DNA of 64,000 nt from Dysgonomonas sp. HDW5A (GCF_011299555.1 NZ_CP049857.1:2046001-2110000), one strand, 5' to 3'; positions 1 to 10,169 are shown, counted from the stretch's first letter. Translations and numbers: made by a program. Notes: a model not told the origin generated them from the sequence alone.

Positions 1-995
1 TCTATTCTATGGCGATAATGATCACGAGTCGTAAAGTCCATTTGCGCATAGATATGGGCAGGATCTTTGCGAAGGGTTATTTCTACTAGACTCAGTGCTT
101 CTACGAAAATCTTCCAGTCGGTGACAGCCAATGCCCGAAGGCTTCCGATACTGTGGCTTACAGACAACTGATTGGCTGCTTGAGATTGACCTTCTAAATG
201 GATCAGCTCTTCAATAGATAGGCCTTCCTCCGCTAATCTTTGCTCCAGCCATCTACGGGCAATATGCAACATTGGATTTTGTGACGATAGTCGTTGACAA
301 AATTCAGAAACAAAGGCACTTGATAGCGGAATATTGGACTTTGCCATATCGGCAACCACTTCGATAAGTCTCGAAGGTCTTTTCTTTGCCATCAATTGAA
401 GCTTATCAACCCATGCATTTGCAATATCCCTATCAGATTGCTTCTTCTCCAAACCACTAACAATACGTTGCAGGTTTTCTATAAGGGCTAGTCGAAGCAT
501 AATAGGGATTGCCCAAAGTTCGCCTAATTTCAGTGGCGATTCTGTTTGATATGCCTCTATAAATGCTTTGAGCGATTCTTTATCTATTTGTGCATCTACA
601 TGCGATAGTAGTTCCAGAACGATACTATATACACGCGGTAGTCGTTTGGATACTCCTGTTGCAAGGCAGGGTAATTCTTGGCTGTATTTTTTAGGGAAAT
701 GCCTCCGAGCCAACTGTATATGCTCTTCAACCAGATAAAAGTTATCCACTAACCATTTGGTTGCAGGCGTTATATTGTCCGGCTTTTTGAGAATAAGAGT
801 TGCTTTATTAAAATCGCGTAATACCTTATCATTATAATTAAGACGCTCAAGCAAAAAATTATCTTTTCTTCCACTGGTTAGTTTTTCATCTGATGCCAGT
901 TGTTTAGCATGCTGAACGAGCTGTTCAATAGTGAATAGTTCATCCCGTAAAGGCTGTTCTTCTATTTTTTTATGCAAATACCTTAATTTATCCAT
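1..995 (-). CDS. Cyclic beta-1,2-glucan synthase-like protein, N-terminal part (cut by window edge)
   Basis: The reading frame runs unbroken from an ATG at 995 to the left edge of the window, so about 330 N-terminal residues are visible. The stretch LPRVYSIVLELLSHVDA followed by KLGELWAIPIMLRLALIENL, and the final FTTRDHYRHR, are typical of the N-terminal region of the very large NdvB/ChvB-type proteins. Those proteins join a glycosyltransferase (GT84) to a GH94-like phosphorylase domain and make or remodel beta-1,2-glucans. Neither catalytic domain lies in the window, so the activity is inferred from the N-terminal region only. The ATG at 995 is the only in-frame start: a stop lies in frame upstream at 1032-1034. 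The gene follows the AraC-type regulator on the same strand after a 66-bp gap. Confidence 0.7.
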   Translation of the reverse strand, partial: MDKLRYLHKKIEEQPLRDELFTIEQLVQHAKQLASDEKLTSGRKDNFLLERLNYNDKVLRDFNKATLILKKPDNITPATKWLVDNFYLVEEHIQLARRHFPKKYSQELPCLATGVSKRLPRVYSIVLELLSHVDAQIDKESLKAFIEAYQTESPLKLGELWAIPIMLRLALIENLQRIVSGLEKKQSDRDIANAWVDKLQLMAKKRPSRLIEVVADMAKSNIPLSSAFVSEFCQRLSSQNPMLHIARRWLEQRLAEEGLSIEELIHLEGQSQAANQLSVSHSIGSLRALAVTDWKIFVEALSLVEITLRKDPAHIYAQMDFTTRDHYRHRI

Positions 996-1061
996 ATCTT
1001 TTAAAGTTACGTTTTCAGCCGTGAGATAGTGTTACACTACTTTAGCTGGATGTTACATAAT

Positions 1062-1622
1062 TCACAGGTTCTCGAGATTTGTATGTCTCATACATTTTCT
1101 TGTTCTGTACGAAGAAAGAGTAGAACCTGTTACCTTTTTAAATTGGTTAGATAAATGACCAATACTGCTATAATGCAGCTTGAATGCTATTTCGGAGAAA
1201 GTTAGTTCGTTGTAAGATATAAGCTCTTTGACCCGTTCTATTTTGTGAGTAATAATAAAATGCTCAATAGTAATGCCCTGTGCATCGGTAAACAGGTTTG
1301 AGAGGTATGTATAATTATAATTAAGTGTATTACTCAGGTAATCTGAAAAATTAATTCTCGGCTGATCATCCGAGTAATGTATCAATTTGATAATTGCCGT
1401 CTTTATTTGTTCAATTAATATTTCCTTGTGATCCTCTATTAATTCTAATCCGGATCCTTGTAAGGCAATACTTATCAGAGTTTTTTGTTCTTTTGTTATA
1501 TGTCCTGTTACATCAATTACACCGAGATCAACCGTAAGATACCGAATCTGCAATTTGTCTAGTTCTTCCATTACAAGCATTTTGCAACGATTGCTCACCA
1601 TGTGTTTGACATATAGTTTCAT
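1062..1622 (-). CDS. AraC-type helix-turn-helix transcriptional regulator
   Basis: This is a 186-residue protein. Its C-terminal half (about 85-180) has the two helix-turn-helix pattern of AraC/XylS DNA-binding domains, including KIERVKELI, LTFSEIAFKLHYSS and LSNQFKKVTGSTLSSYR. The N-terminus (MKLYVKHMVSNRCKML) resembles the small HMA-like domain found in some Bacteroidetes AraC proteins, which commonly carries a CxxC pair. Here only one cysteine of such a pair remains (SNRC), so metal binding by this route is doubtful. It lies 9 bp after fumC and 66 bp before the glucan synthase gene on the same strand. It may regulate either or itself; the target is not shown by the sequence. Confidence 0.85.
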   Translation of the reverse strand: MKLYVKHMVSNRCKMLVMEELDKLQIRYLTVDLGVIDVTGHITKEQKTLISIALQGSGLELIEDHKEILIEQIKTAIIKLIHYSDDQPRINFSDYLSNTLNYNYTYLSNLFTDAQGITIEHFIITHKIERVKELISYNELTFSEIAFKLHYSSIGHLSNQFKKVTGSTLSSYRTRKCMRHTNLENL

Positions 1623-1631
1623 AAGCTAGAT

Positions 1632-3032
1632 TTAAGTTATCATTCCCACCATATTTTCAGGGTTCACCCACTCATCAAATTCTTCGGAGGTTACATAGCC
1701 TGATTCAACAGCCGCTTGTTTCAAAGTCGTATTATCCTGATAGGCTTTTTGAGCAATAGCCGCGGCCTTATAATATCCTATTTTTGAGTTTAACGCAGTT
1801 ACAAGCATTAAAGAATTGTCCAGATTTCGCTTTATGGTATCCGGAACAGGTTCTATACCAACAGCACAATGATCATTGAAGCTCACACATCCCTCACCTA
1901 TCAAACGAGCACTATGCAGAAAATTATAAATAATCATAGGTTTAAATACATTAAGTTCGAAATGACCTGTAGCACCACCTATGGTTATCGCAACATCATT
2001 ACCCATAACCTGTGCAGCTATCATAGTTAAAGCCTCGCATTGAGTCGGGTTTACTTTACCCGGCATAATAGACGAGCCCGGTTCATTCTCCGGGATATGT
2101 ATTTCTCCAATACCCGATCGGGGACCCGAACTAAGCATACGAATATCATTTGCGATCTTCATTAAACTAACTGCCACGGTTTTCAAAGCTCCATGAGTTT
2201 CAACAATTGCATCATGAGTGGCCAAAGCTTCAAACTTATTGGGAGCAGTAACAAATGGGAGTCCGGTTAATTCGGCAATCTTTGCAGCAACATTCTCCGA
2301 ATAATTCTTAGGAGTGTTGATTCCTGTTCCTACGGCAGTTCCTCCTAATGCCAATTCAGCCAAATGAGGTAAAGCATTCTTGATTGTTCTTAATCCATGA
2401 TCGAGTTGTGCAACATATCCGCTAAATTCTTGTCCGAGAGTAAGCGGGGTTGCATCCATAAAATGTGTACGCCCTATTTTTACCACCGACATATATTGTT
2501 TACTTTTATCGGCAAGAGTCGCACGAAGCTTCTCTATTCCGGGAATTGTTTTTTCAATCAACATTTTGTAGGCAGCAATGTGCATCGCCGTTGGAAACGT
2601 ATCGTTAGATGATTGCGATTTATTTATATCATCGTTAGGTAACAGCACTTTCTCCTTATCGGTAAGCTTCCCGCCATTCAACACATGTCCCCGATTAGCA
2701 ATTACTTCGTTTACATTCATGTTCGATTGCGTTCCACTACCTGTTTGCCATACTACAAGAGGAAAAGAGTTATCGAGTTTACCTTCTAATATTTCGTCGC
2801 AAACCTTTGAAATCAGATCGCATTTCTCAGCAGGTAATACACCTGCTCCTTTATTGGTTATTGCGGCTGCTTTTTTGAGGAAAGCAAAAGCATAAATGAC
2901 TTCTTTCGGTATGCGATTTATGTCCTCTGCAATCTTAAAGTTGTCGATACTACGTTGTGTTTGTGCTCCATAGTATGCATCTGATGGAACTTTGACTTCT
3001 CCTAAAGTATCTTTCTCGATTCTATAGTCCAT
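1632..3032 (-). CDS. fumC: Fumarate hydratase, class II
   Basis: This 466-residue protein matches the usual length of class II fumarases, which reversibly hydrate fumarate to L-malate in the TCA cycle or the reductive succinate branch. Hallmarks are [10 protein letters not shown] near residue 97, [11 protein letters not shown] near 185 with the catalytic histidine, and the superfamily signature [10 protein letters not shown] near 317 with the catalytic serine. The iron-sulfur cysteines of class I enzymes are not expected and not seen. Argininosuccinate lyase and aspartase share the fold. The SSNDTFPTA and [10 protein letters not shown] segments favour fumarase. The upstream region is shared with a divergent Crp/Fnr gene. 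Confidence 0.96.
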   Translation of the reverse strand: MDYRIEKDTLGEVKVPSDAYYGAQTQRSIDNFKIAEDINRIPKEVIYAFAFLKKAAAITNKGAGVLPAEKCDLISKVCDEILEGKLDNSFPLVVWQTGSGTQSNMNVNEVIANRGHVLNGGKLTDKEKVLLPNDDINKSQSSNDTFPTAMHIAAYKMLIEKTIPGIEKLRATLADKSKQYMSVVKIGRTHFMDATPLTLGQEFSGYVAQLDHGLRTIKNALPHLAELALGGTAVGTGINTPKNYSENVAAKIAELTGLPFVTAPNKFEALATHDAIVETHGALKTVAVSLMKIANDIRMLSSGPRSGIGEIHIPENEPGSSIMPGKVNPTQCEALTMIAAQVMGNDVAITIGGATGHFELNVFKPMIIYNFLHSARLIGEGCVSFNDHCAVGIEPVPDTIKRNLDNSLMLVTALNSKIGYYKAAAIAQKAYQDNTTLKQAAVESGYVTSEEFDEWVNPENMVGMIT

Positions 3033-3374
3033 ATATCTTAATTTTAGAGTTTATAGCCCAGTACAATTTAAAGGATCAGTTTTTGTGTTTCCCGTGTCAG
3101 TATTGTTATATTTTGCATAAGTAGCAAATGACCCTTTTAAGGATAAGAGTCGTTTACTCCCACACTTAAAAAAGGTATAACAATAGAAATATGAAGTATA
3201 TACTATATTAAACAATAATAAGCAGGTATTGTTTACCCGAACCATCCCTTTAGAGACCGATATGAAATTAAAAATGAACTACTTATTTTATTTTCCATAA
3301 ATAGAGCCTATCTTTGACAAACAAGAATCAGTTGTTAATATCATCTATTAAACACTTAATAATAAGCTGTTAAT
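3033..3374. other. Intergenic region between fumC and a divergent Crp/Fnr gene
   Basis: This 342-bp stretch must hold the promoters of both divergent genes. It contains one 64-codon minus frame (3051-3245) with a cysteine- and tyrosine-rich composition that looks non-coding. I see no convincing hairpin, tRNA or operator. Confidence 0.6.
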
Positions 3375-3953
3375 ATGTATCCGGCTCTCATCAATCATAT
3401 TCGCAATTACATTGAACTGGATGAAGATCAGATTCAGATCATTTATAAATATTTCCGACGATTAAATCTCAAAAACAAAGAGTATTTATTGGAAGAGGGG
3501 CAAATCTGCAAATCCTATTTTTTTATAGAAAAAGGATGTACTAGAATGTTCTTCTATACAGATAAAGGGGCAGAACAGATAACCCAATTTGCACTTGAAA
3601 ATTGGTGGATTGCGGATTATTTCAGCTTCGCAGATCAAAGCGTTTCCGAATATAACATACAAGTGATTGAGAAATCAGAAATACTGGCAATCGATCATCG
3701 TTCGTTCGATAAGTTACTTGAAGAATTGCCCGCTTTGGAACGGTATTTCCGGATAATTATGCAACGAGCAGTTGCCGCATCACAACTCAGAATTAAACTT
3801 CTTTACGATTTATCAAAAGAGGAACTTTATTTGCATTTCAGCTCTTATTTCCCGGACTTTGCACAGCGAGTCCCCCAATACATGCTTGCTTCTTATTTAG
3901 GGCTTACACCTGAATATTTGAGCGAAATTCGAAAAAAGAATGCTAATCTCTGA
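3375..3953 (+). CDS. Crp/Fnr family transcriptional regulator
   Basis: The 192-residue protein has a cyclic-nucleotide-binding-type beta-barrel in roughly residues 20-115 (YFFIEKGCTRMFFYTDKGAEQ is the ligand-pocket strand region) and a short C-terminal helix-turn-helix (YMLASYLGLTPEYLSEIRKK, 168-189). This compact architecture is common in Bacteroidetes. The barrel lacks the classical cAMP-binding arginine-serine pattern and there is no FNR-type cysteine cluster, so the signal is unknown. The next gene on the same strand encodes a flavin-binding protein, and regulator plus adjacent small redox protein is a frequent pairing, so 4091-4483 is a reasonable target. Confidence 0.85.
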   Translation: MYPALINHIRNYIELDEDQIQIIYKYFRRLNLKNKEYLLEEGQICKSYFFIEKGCTRMFFYTDKGAEQITQFALENWWIADYFSFADQSVSEYNIQVIEKSEILAIDHRSFDKLLEELPALERYFRIIMQRAVAASQLRIKLLYDLSKEELYLHFSSYFPDFAQRVPQYMLASYLGLTPEYLSEIRKKNANL

Positions 3954-3993
3954 TTTCTTAAACCAGCTTAATTTTTTCCGAATTCTTTATCCA

Positions 3994-4001
3994 TAATTTT
4001 G
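3994..4001 (+). promoter_or_regulatory. Candidate -7 box (TAnnTTTG) of the flavoprotein gene
   Basis: TAATTTTG fits the Bacteroidetes primary sigma factor -7 consensus and lies about 90 bp before the ATG at 4091. No clear TTTG -33 box stands 19-21 bp upstream, so this is tentative. Confidence 0.35.
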
Positions 4002-4090
4002 TATTAGAAAATTAAGATCTCAAACCTATCTATTGCTTTGGTAAGCATAATAGCAAGAGTCAGTTATAATTAAAGATAAATAGTAGAATT

Positions 4091-4483
4091 ATGGATAAAC
4101 CAATGCTAACCGAAAAGTTTTTTGATGTAATCAATCATGAAGGAGTTGTATCGATTGTTTCTTGGGGAATTGATGAACCGCACATTGCCAATACTTGGAA
4201 TTCTTATATTGTAGTTACAGAAGACGGGCGAATTCTAATTCCCGCATATGGTCTGCGTAAAACGCAAAAAAATATAGAGGCAGAAGCAAACCACAAAGTA
4301 AAACTTGCACTCGGCACTCGCGAAGTTCTGGGGTATAAGGATTATCAAGGGACAGGCTTTGTCGTCACAGGGACCGGGAACTACCTCAGCGAGGGAGCGG
4401 ATTACGATATGATGAAAGAAAAATTTTCGTTTCTAACAAGGGTATTAGAAGTGACAGTTATATCAGCAAAACAAACACTGTAA
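4091..4483 (+). CDS. Pyridoxamine 5'-phosphate oxidase-like FMN-binding protein
   Basis: The 130-residue product has the split-barrel flavin-binding pattern of the PNPOx-like superfamily: an N-terminal strand-helix region with VVSIVSWGIDEPHIANTWNSY, then YIVVTEDGRILIPAYGLRKTQKNIEAE and GTGFVVTGTGNYL. Proteins of this size usually bind FMN or heme as dimers and act as small redox enzymes; the substrate is not predictable. True biosynthetic PdxH is longer (about 210 residues), so this is not PdxH. It follows the Crp/Fnr gene by 137 bp and is closed by a strong hairpin terminator. Confidence 0.8.
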   Translation: MDKPMLTEKFFDVINHEGVVSIVSWGIDEPHIANTWNSYIVVTEDGRILIPAYGLRKTQKNIEAEANHKVKLALGTREVLGYKDYQGTGFVVTGTGNYLSEGADYDMMKEKFSFLTRVLEVTVISAKQTL

Positions 4484-4501
4484 TAAACCTTATAAGTAAT
4501 A

Positions 4502-4530
4502 AAAAGAGGAGATTAAGAATCTCCTCTTTT
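4502..4530. terminator. Bidirectional hairpin terminator
   Basis: A perfect 13-bp stem (AAAAGAGGAGATT, loop AAG, AATCTCCTCTTTT) sits between the convergent ends of the flavoprotein gene (4483, plus) and the M6 peptidase gene (4559, minus). A and T runs at both feet let it serve both genes. Confidence 0.9.
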
Positions 4531-4558
4531 ATATTTACTATCAAATAGTACTCTTACG

Positions 4559-7500
4559 TTAATCTTTTTTGATTTTATGGGTACTAATTCCTTGGGGTGT
4601 TGTTACTTTTACAATATATACCCCTGTATGCAGATTATTTAAAGAAAAGCGGGAATCTTGATTCACTTTTTTCACTAAAACTCCTTGCATATTATATATT
4701 TCGCTTTGTATAACCTCTGTAGGTGCATAAATCGACAAGATATCGGAAGCCTTTTCAAATACAACCGATACGCTCGTATTTTTATCAGCTCCTTCTGAGA
4801 AAGCAACTTTTAAAGATGTATCTGCCCAAATATCGTCTCCCCAGATATCTACTTCATTTACTTTAACAGGTAAACGGTCCATCAGCTTACTTCCCATTAT
4901 ACGTTCTACCACTTTAATCTTCCCTTCATGTTTTATATAGGGCATAATTATATAATTACCATCTTGTACTTCATCTGTTATTTCGCATGTGTAAGTATAG
5001 GTACTTCGAGTATTGGTAATATCTGTATAGAATGTTCCATTCGGGTAAAACAAACCAATACGTGCTTCGGCAGGAGCAGTAGTCGGCATATACACTTTAA
5101 ATGGCACAAACTGATCTATTTCAAATAACTCGTTTACTTTATTATTGATATTCAACTGAATATATTTGTTTGCACTTACATCTTCGCTTGGAGCATATGA
5201 TGTTAAAGAACGTCCCCAAATATCTTCATTTACTTTGATTGGCAACTTATCTATCCAAGGTGAAGATGCTGAGCGTTCAATATCTTTTCGTTCGCCAAGT
5301 TCGTAAGTATAAGGCATTAGCATATAAGACCCATAATTTGTTTGAGAACGTAATTGGCAGGTAAATACATTATTTGTTTTAGATACAACTATTAATGAGT
5401 CTCTTAAATCTCCGTTAGCCGGGTTGTATAAACCAAAACGCAACTCATCTGGATTGGCAATATTTGTATTGGCATATATCTGAAAAGTTTGATTTTTATT
5501 AATCGAATGAATATTCTCAAGATTTACTTTTAGATGATCTTTTAACTCAATAGGAATACTCGAAGTCTTTACAATACGGTATTGTATTGTTAGATCAGGA
5601 AAAGTTGCATTTTTCATAGAACAAGCAACACTATAAGTTTGATCATTCTTTGCTATAAATTTGCCATCGGCCGAGTAAAGAGGAGTAACTTCTCCATCAA
5701 ACCAATGATATGTTGTGATATTACCATTTATATTATATTCGCTACTTAAATCTATAATTTGATTTGATGGATTTTCTGCCCAAATTGGTTTTTGAGGGCT
5801 ATAAGAATATGCATATCCATAAGGTAACTGTTCAGATGAGCCTAATTTAAATATCGGTAATCCTGAAAATGTCATATAATTATTATCACAAAGTAGGACT
5901 AATAGATTTTTGTTGTTAGATATATCTAGTCTTGTTAATTCATTATTAGAACAATCAAGATATTCTAATTCTTTATTTTCTGATACATCCAGTATCTTTA
6001 ATTTATTTGCATGACAATCTAAAGACTTAAGCTTTTTGTTATTAGATATATCTATTTCTTTAAAATTGAGATTTACTGATAGATCAAGTACCTCTAATAA
6101 AAGATTCTTTGTTAAATCAATTTTGGATAAACGGCTTGCATTGCAGTGTAAAATCACTAAAGCCTCATTATTTGTTACATCTAGCTCTGTCAGTCCATAA
6201 CCATAAAATCTTAAATCTTTTAATTTCAAATTATTAGAAACATCTAATTGGGTTATCTTGTCGTAAGAGAAGCATGCCAGAGTTGTTAGTTCTTTATTTT
6301 TAGAAATATCTAATTGATATATACTAGTACCATTATTAACTAAAGATTCTAATTTAGTAAACCTGCTACAATCTAAAAAACCGGATATCTTGTCTACTGC
6401 GCTTAAATACACCACTTGAATTCGTCTAGGCGATTCTTCATTCCATTGTACAGAAGTATAAGGCTGAGAGGTATTAATTTTATTTACCCAATCTTCCGAT
6501 ATATACCAATTAACTGTATCGGTTACAGAGATTCCGAGTAGTTCCAGATTTAATTTATTTATCATTGCAGATGGCTGTCTCAAGAACTGACGTAAGCCTT
6601 CTTTGTCATCCTCGTGGTATTGTTGTATCTTAAAATTTGGATTGTCAAACCTAAAAGTCACAATACCATCTTGATTCACAATATGGGTTAAAGGTTTCCC
6701 TGTTTCGGTAGCACTAGTAACACTTCCGTTAGAATATTCTAAAATAGTTTTGGCCGAAGGTAGGGTTTCATCAGTGAATGAAGTATATTCATTTCCGAAA
6801 ACACAACCAATATTATTTATATCTCCATAAGAATCAACAATATTCCCACCTTCTATCTGACCCGGAAAAGCATACGTAGATGATGCACATACCGGATATA
6901 TTCTTTGAGGATAAGTGTAATTCGGACCGGAACTATTTCTTATATTTTTGTCGACACGATATATCAGTAAGCCTCCTTGAAATAAAGGACCGTTGTATTG
7001 AGGACCATTTAATAATCCGGCATCAAAACCTTTCTTTTGACGGTTTTCAAGAATAAAAAAGTCGTCCTGAACATTTTCCAGAGAAGTAAAATCAGTGAGA
7101 TTATTTCCCTTTTGATATATATATGCAACCGGATTCTCTGCAGCATTTTCGAGACTAAAAGAACCCGAAGTAGTTAAAACCTGAGGTTTAACCCATCCGA
7201 GCCGGATTTTTTCGTACATATTCATATGTGCCGGGCTATTACCATAAAACATGGATGTATAAAAATTATCTGTAATATAATTATGAGAGCCACCCGCCAT
7301 CAGATCCCATTGTCCTGTACCCTTATATACGCCATTTCCATCGTAAAAATCTTTTGATTCAAAAAGAAGATGGGCAAGCTCATGAGTCGGAGTACCAATT
7401 GTCGAAACTTTTCTCTCATCTCTGTTTCGCATATTGGGGCTTAATTCGGCTGAACAAGAATATCTCTTAAATGTATATGTCTGCCCGTCTTTAGAACTCA

Positions 7501-8401
7501 CACAATCATAATCGTCCGGATTTCCGGGTTCTAAAGAACCTCCCATCCCAAAACCATATTGATGTGACCAGGCAAATCCATTGGCAAGACCAGCAAAAGC
7601 CTGATCTTCTCCTGCATAAATAATATGCAATCGGTTTATCTCACCCGAAGGATCTGCATATAAAGACAAGTCTAATTCGGATTCATTTTGTATTTTATTT
7701 TTTATTAGGAATTTGCCCAGTTTACTCAAGTTTGTTACCTTATATACCCCAGCTCCTCTGTAATTGGACATTTCTTCGGCACGATAAGGACCAACCACAT
7801 CGAAAGTAATATTTACCTTTCCATAAGAATTTTCCCAAAAGTAATCTTTGACACTGCCATAAGCGGGATTTCCTAATGTTCCGGTGTAGCCCCTCTGATT
7901 TAATAGCATCTCAAATTTAGATTTTACATTTTCAGTAGTCATCGGGTTATCGGCAAAATCAACCAATACGCAAAGTACACGGAATTCACCTGTATAAGGT
8001 CGGGTTCCAAGTGCACGACCTTTGACTTGCTCTTTTTCGATATTCCATATTTGGAGCATACTGTTAACCTGAGAAGTACTGTAAAATAACTTCTGAGGTA
8101 TCGCATTTATCCGGGGATCAAATGACCTTTTCAGTTGTGTATTTTTATAAATAATATCTGATGGCTCGAGATCTCCCTCACTATTTTTAAGGGCATAAAC
8201 AATACGTCCATCATTGTCTAATAAAAGTGTATGCCCATCGGGAGATTCCATCCAATTGATTTTCTCATCACCTCTTAAATAATACTCGATAACTGTACCA
8301 TCGGGTTGTGTGTCTTTGATTAATTGAGGTTGAGCAGGACCTGCACTCGTACTCATGGATATAAGAAATATACCCAGAAATAATAATAATAGTCTTTTCA
8401 T
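4559..8401 (-). CDS. Secreted M6 family metallopeptidase with leucine-rich repeats and T9SS sorting domain
   Basis: This 1280-residue multidomain exoprotein starts with a signal peptide (MKRLLLLFLGIFLISMSTSAG). The region around 130-470 is an M6 (immune-inhibitor-A-like) zinc peptidase domain with the motif HELAH near residue 342; the two histidines bind zinc and the glutamate is catalytic. Residues of about 665-850 form leucine-rich repeats of the short Bacteroidetes type (LDISNNKKLKSLDC and similar, roughly every 21 residues). Two related repeats of about 115 residues follow, each ending near LPIKVNE. The last 75 residues (SIYNMQGVLV-like core, GVYIVKV, HKIKKD) are a type A T9SS sorting domain, so the protein is probably exported by the type IX system and attached to the cell surface. 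Likely a host- or food-protein-degrading or adhesive factor; the target is unknown. Confidence 0.9.
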   Translation of the reverse strand: MKRLLLLFLGIFLISMSTSAGPAQPQLIKDTQPDGTVIEYYLRGDEKINWMESPDGHTLLLDNDGRIVYALKNSEGDLEPSDIIYKNTQLKRSFDPRINAIPQKLFYSTSQVNSMLQIWNIEKEQVKGRALGTRPYTGEFRVLCVLVDFADNPMTTENVKSKFEMLLNQRGYTGTLGNPAYGSVKDYFWENSYGKVNITFDVVGPYRAEEMSNYRGAGVYKVTNLSKLGKFLIKNKIQNESELDLSLYADPSGEINRLHIIYAGEDQAFAGLANGFAWSHQYGFGMGGSLEPGNPDDYDCVSSKDGQTYTFKRYSCSAELSPNMRNRDERKVSTIGTPTHELAHLLFESKDFYDGNGVYKGTGQWDLMAGGSHNYITDNFYTSMFYGNSPAHMNMYEKIRLGWVKPQVLTTSGSFSLENAAENPVAYIYQKGNNLTDFTSLENVQDDFFILENRQKKGFDAGLLNGPQYNGPLFQGGLLIYRVDKNIRNSSGPNYTYPQRIYPVCASSTYAFPGQIEGGNIVDSYGDINNIGCVFGNEYTSFTDETLPSAKTILEYSNGSVTSATETGKPLTHIVNQDGIVTFRFDNPNFKIQQYHEDDKEGLRQFLRQPSAMINKLNLELLGISVTDTVNWYISEDWVNKINTSQPYTSVQWNEESPRRIQVVYLSAVDKISGFLDCSRFTKLESLVNNGTSIYQLDISKNKELTTLACFSYDKITQLDVSNNLKLKDLRFYGYGLTELDVTNNEALVILHCNASRLSKIDLTKNLLLEVLDLSVNLNFKEIDISNNKKLKSLDCHANKLKILDVSENKELEYLDCSNNELTRLDISNNKNLLVLLCDNNYMTFSGLPIFKLGSSEQLPYGYAYSYSPQKPIWAENPSNQIIDLSSEYNINGNITTYHWFDGEVTPLYSADGKFIAKNDQTYSVACSMKNATFPDLTIQYRIVKTSSIPIELKDHLKVNLENIHSINKNQTFQIYANTNIANPDELRFGLYNPANGDLRDSLIVVSKTNNVFTCQLRSQTNYGSYMLMPYTYELGERKDIERSASSPWIDKLPIKVNEDIWGRSLTSYAPSEDVSANKYIQLNINNKVNELFEIDQFVPFKVYMPTTAPAEARIGLFYPNGTFYTDITNTRSTYTYTCEITDEVQDGNYIIMPYIKHEGKIKVVERIMGSKLMDRLPVKVNEVDIWGDDIWADTSLKVAFSEGADKNTSVSVVFEKASDILSIYAPTEVIQSEIYNMQGVLVKKVNQDSRFSLNNLHTGVYIVKVTTPQGISTHKIKKD

Positions 8402-8776
8402 AATAATTTTGTGTATAATAAGTGTATAGTTGTTTAAGTTTATTCATTGCTAAGAAACCGCTAAATTAACATTTCTTCTCATGAAAACATAAAATTCATA
8501 AACTAAAATAAAATTAGATCATTAGAATATCACTCTTTTGACGCAATCATTTCCCCTATTTTTATAAAACACGAATTATATTATCTTATTATTAATTACA
8601 TTTGTAGTATCAGCTTAAGCTATCAAACCTTTATTATTACTAAGATTAATATATAAAACAGTTGACTCTTTAACAGGTACACAAATAAACCGGCATCTGT
8701 TTCCTGTAAGCTTGTTTACCACTAACTATTAAGCTTAAAATAATAAATATTTCGCATTACCTAATGAACTCTAAAA
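8402..8776. promoter_or_regulatory. Divergent intergenic region with TTAAGCT palindromes
   Basis: This 375-bp region separates the minus-strand peptidase from the plus-strand response regulator. It contains a -7-like TACATTTG (8597-8604, plus) and palindromes with a shared core: AGCTTAAGCT (8612-8621) and TTAAGCTTAA (8729-8738), plus TAAGCTT at 8707. These could be operator sites, but palindromes of this AT-rich kind also arise by chance. No coding sequence is seen. Confidence 0.35.
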
Positions 8777-10141
8777 ATGAAAAAAGGAAGTATTCTTGTT
8801 GTGGATGATAATAAAAATGTACTGAGTGCATTACGTATCTTGTTAGATGGCTATTTCGAAAACGTCTATTTATTATCTACTCCCAACATGCTTATTTCTA
8901 TGCTAAGGGAGAAAAATCCCGATATTGTTCTGTTAGATATGAATTATTCAGCTGGAATAAATTCGGGTAACGAAGGGTTATACTGGCTATCAGAGGTAAA
9001 AAAGATAGATCCCGAACTACCCGTTGTACTTTTTACAGCATATGCAGATATAGAATTAGCGGTGAAAGCGCTAAAAGAAGGAGCCTCCGATTTTGTTGTT
9101 AAGCCTTGGGATAATACAAAACTGTTGGCTACATTACAAGCCGCTTTTTCGTTACGACAATCACGGAAAGAGGTGAAGAAGCTCCGAGAGAAGCAAAACG
9201 TACTGAATTCTGAATTGAATAAAGAAGAAGATGTCTGCTGGGGAAAATCAGAAGTAATGCAGAACCTTTTGAACCTGATGAAAAAAGTGGCAAGTACCGA
9301 TGCCAATGTTTTGATAACGGGAGAAAATGGAACGGGAAAAGAACTCATCGCAAAAAAGATACATCACCTATCATTACGAGCTAATGAAACTCTGGTAAGT
9401 GTAGACATGGGAGCTGTAACCGAGAGTTTGTTTGAAAGTGAATTGTTCGGACATACCAAGGGGTCGTTTACTGATGCAAAAACCGATAGAGCAGGAAAAT
9501 TTGAAGCTGCTGACAAAGGTTCTCTTTTTCTCGATGAAATCGGCAATCTTAGTTATACTTTACAGGCTAAGTTATTGACCGCTTTGCAGTCAAGATATAT
9601 AATAAGAGTGGGAAGCAATACCCCTATTCCGGTGGATATAAGACTTATTTGTGCCACAAACCGAAACTTATTTAAAGCTGTGCAGGACGGTGAATTCCGT
9701 GAAGATTTACTATACCGTATTGATACCATACAGATAGAAGTGCCCCCTTTACGTGAACGACGTGAGGATATATTGCAACTTGCCAATTTTTTCCTCAATA
9801 AATTCACAAAGAAATACAACAAAAAAGCATTAACGATAAGCGATAAAGCCGCTGCAAAACTAGAAAGCTATTCCTGGCCGGGTAATGTCCGTGAATTACA
9901 ACATGCCATAGAAAAAGCTGTGATATTAAGCGATGGAACCGAACTGCAACCAACAGACTTTTATATGCGTCCGATGGAAAACAAAGCAGCCGTAATAGAG
10001 TCGATGAATCTCGAAGAAATGGAGAAAATCTTAATAGAAAAAGCCCTTACAAAGTACGATAAAAACATATCGGCAATCGCCGCCGAATTAGGCATAACAA
10101 GACCTACTTTATATAGTAAAATGAAAAAGTACGGATTATAA
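8777..10141 (+). CDS. Sigma-54-dependent response regulator (NtrC family)
   Basis: The 454-residue protein has three domains. Residues 5-125 form a receiver with the phosphoacceptor Asp54 (VLLDMN) and the acidic pair DD at 10-11. Residues of about 150-390 form an AAA+ domain with Walker A GENGTGKE and Walker B-like SLFLDEIG. The C-terminus (about 410-454) is a Fis-type helix-turn-helix ([21 protein letters not shown]). The sigma-54 contact loop, GAFTGA in the classic family, reads GSFTDA here. It is 28 bp from the sensor kinase gene that follows and the pair forms a two-component system. The MacB-type export operon nearby has a sigma-54-like promoter, so it is the likely target. Confidence 0.93.
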   Translation: MKKGSILVVDDNKNVLSALRILLDGYFENVYLLSTPNMLISMLREKNPDIVLLDMNYSAGINSGNEGLYWLSEVKKIDPELPVVLFTAYADIELAVKALKEGASDFVVKPWDNTKLLATLQAAFSLRQSRKEVKKLREKQNVLNSELNKEEDVCWGKSEVMQNLLNLMKKVASTDANVLITGENGTGKELIAKKIHHLSLRANETLVSVDMGAVTESLFESELFGHTKGSFTDAKTDRAGKFEAADKGSLFLDEIGNLSYTLQAKLLTALQSRYIIRVGSNTPIPVDIRLICATNRNLFKAVQDGEFREDLLYRIDTIQIEVPPLRERREDILQLANFFLNKFTKKYNKKALTISDKAAAKLESYSWPGNVRELQHAIEKAVILSDGTELQPTDFYMRPMENKAAVIESMNLEEMEKILIEKALTKYDKNISAIAAELGITRPTLYSKMKKYGL

Positions 10142-10169
10142 GATCTTTTAATCTTATCCTTTAGAAAAT

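Noticed and set aside
2578-2895. 105-codon plus frame inside fumC
   Set aside because: Opposite-strand shadow of a strongly conserved gene.
3051-3245. 64-codon minus frame upstream of fumC
   Set aside because: Composition unlike a protein, no start context, and it occupies a promoter region.
8944-9348. 134-codon minus frame inside the sigma-54 regulator gene
   Set aside because: Shadow; serine- and phenylalanine-rich composition typical of antisense frames.
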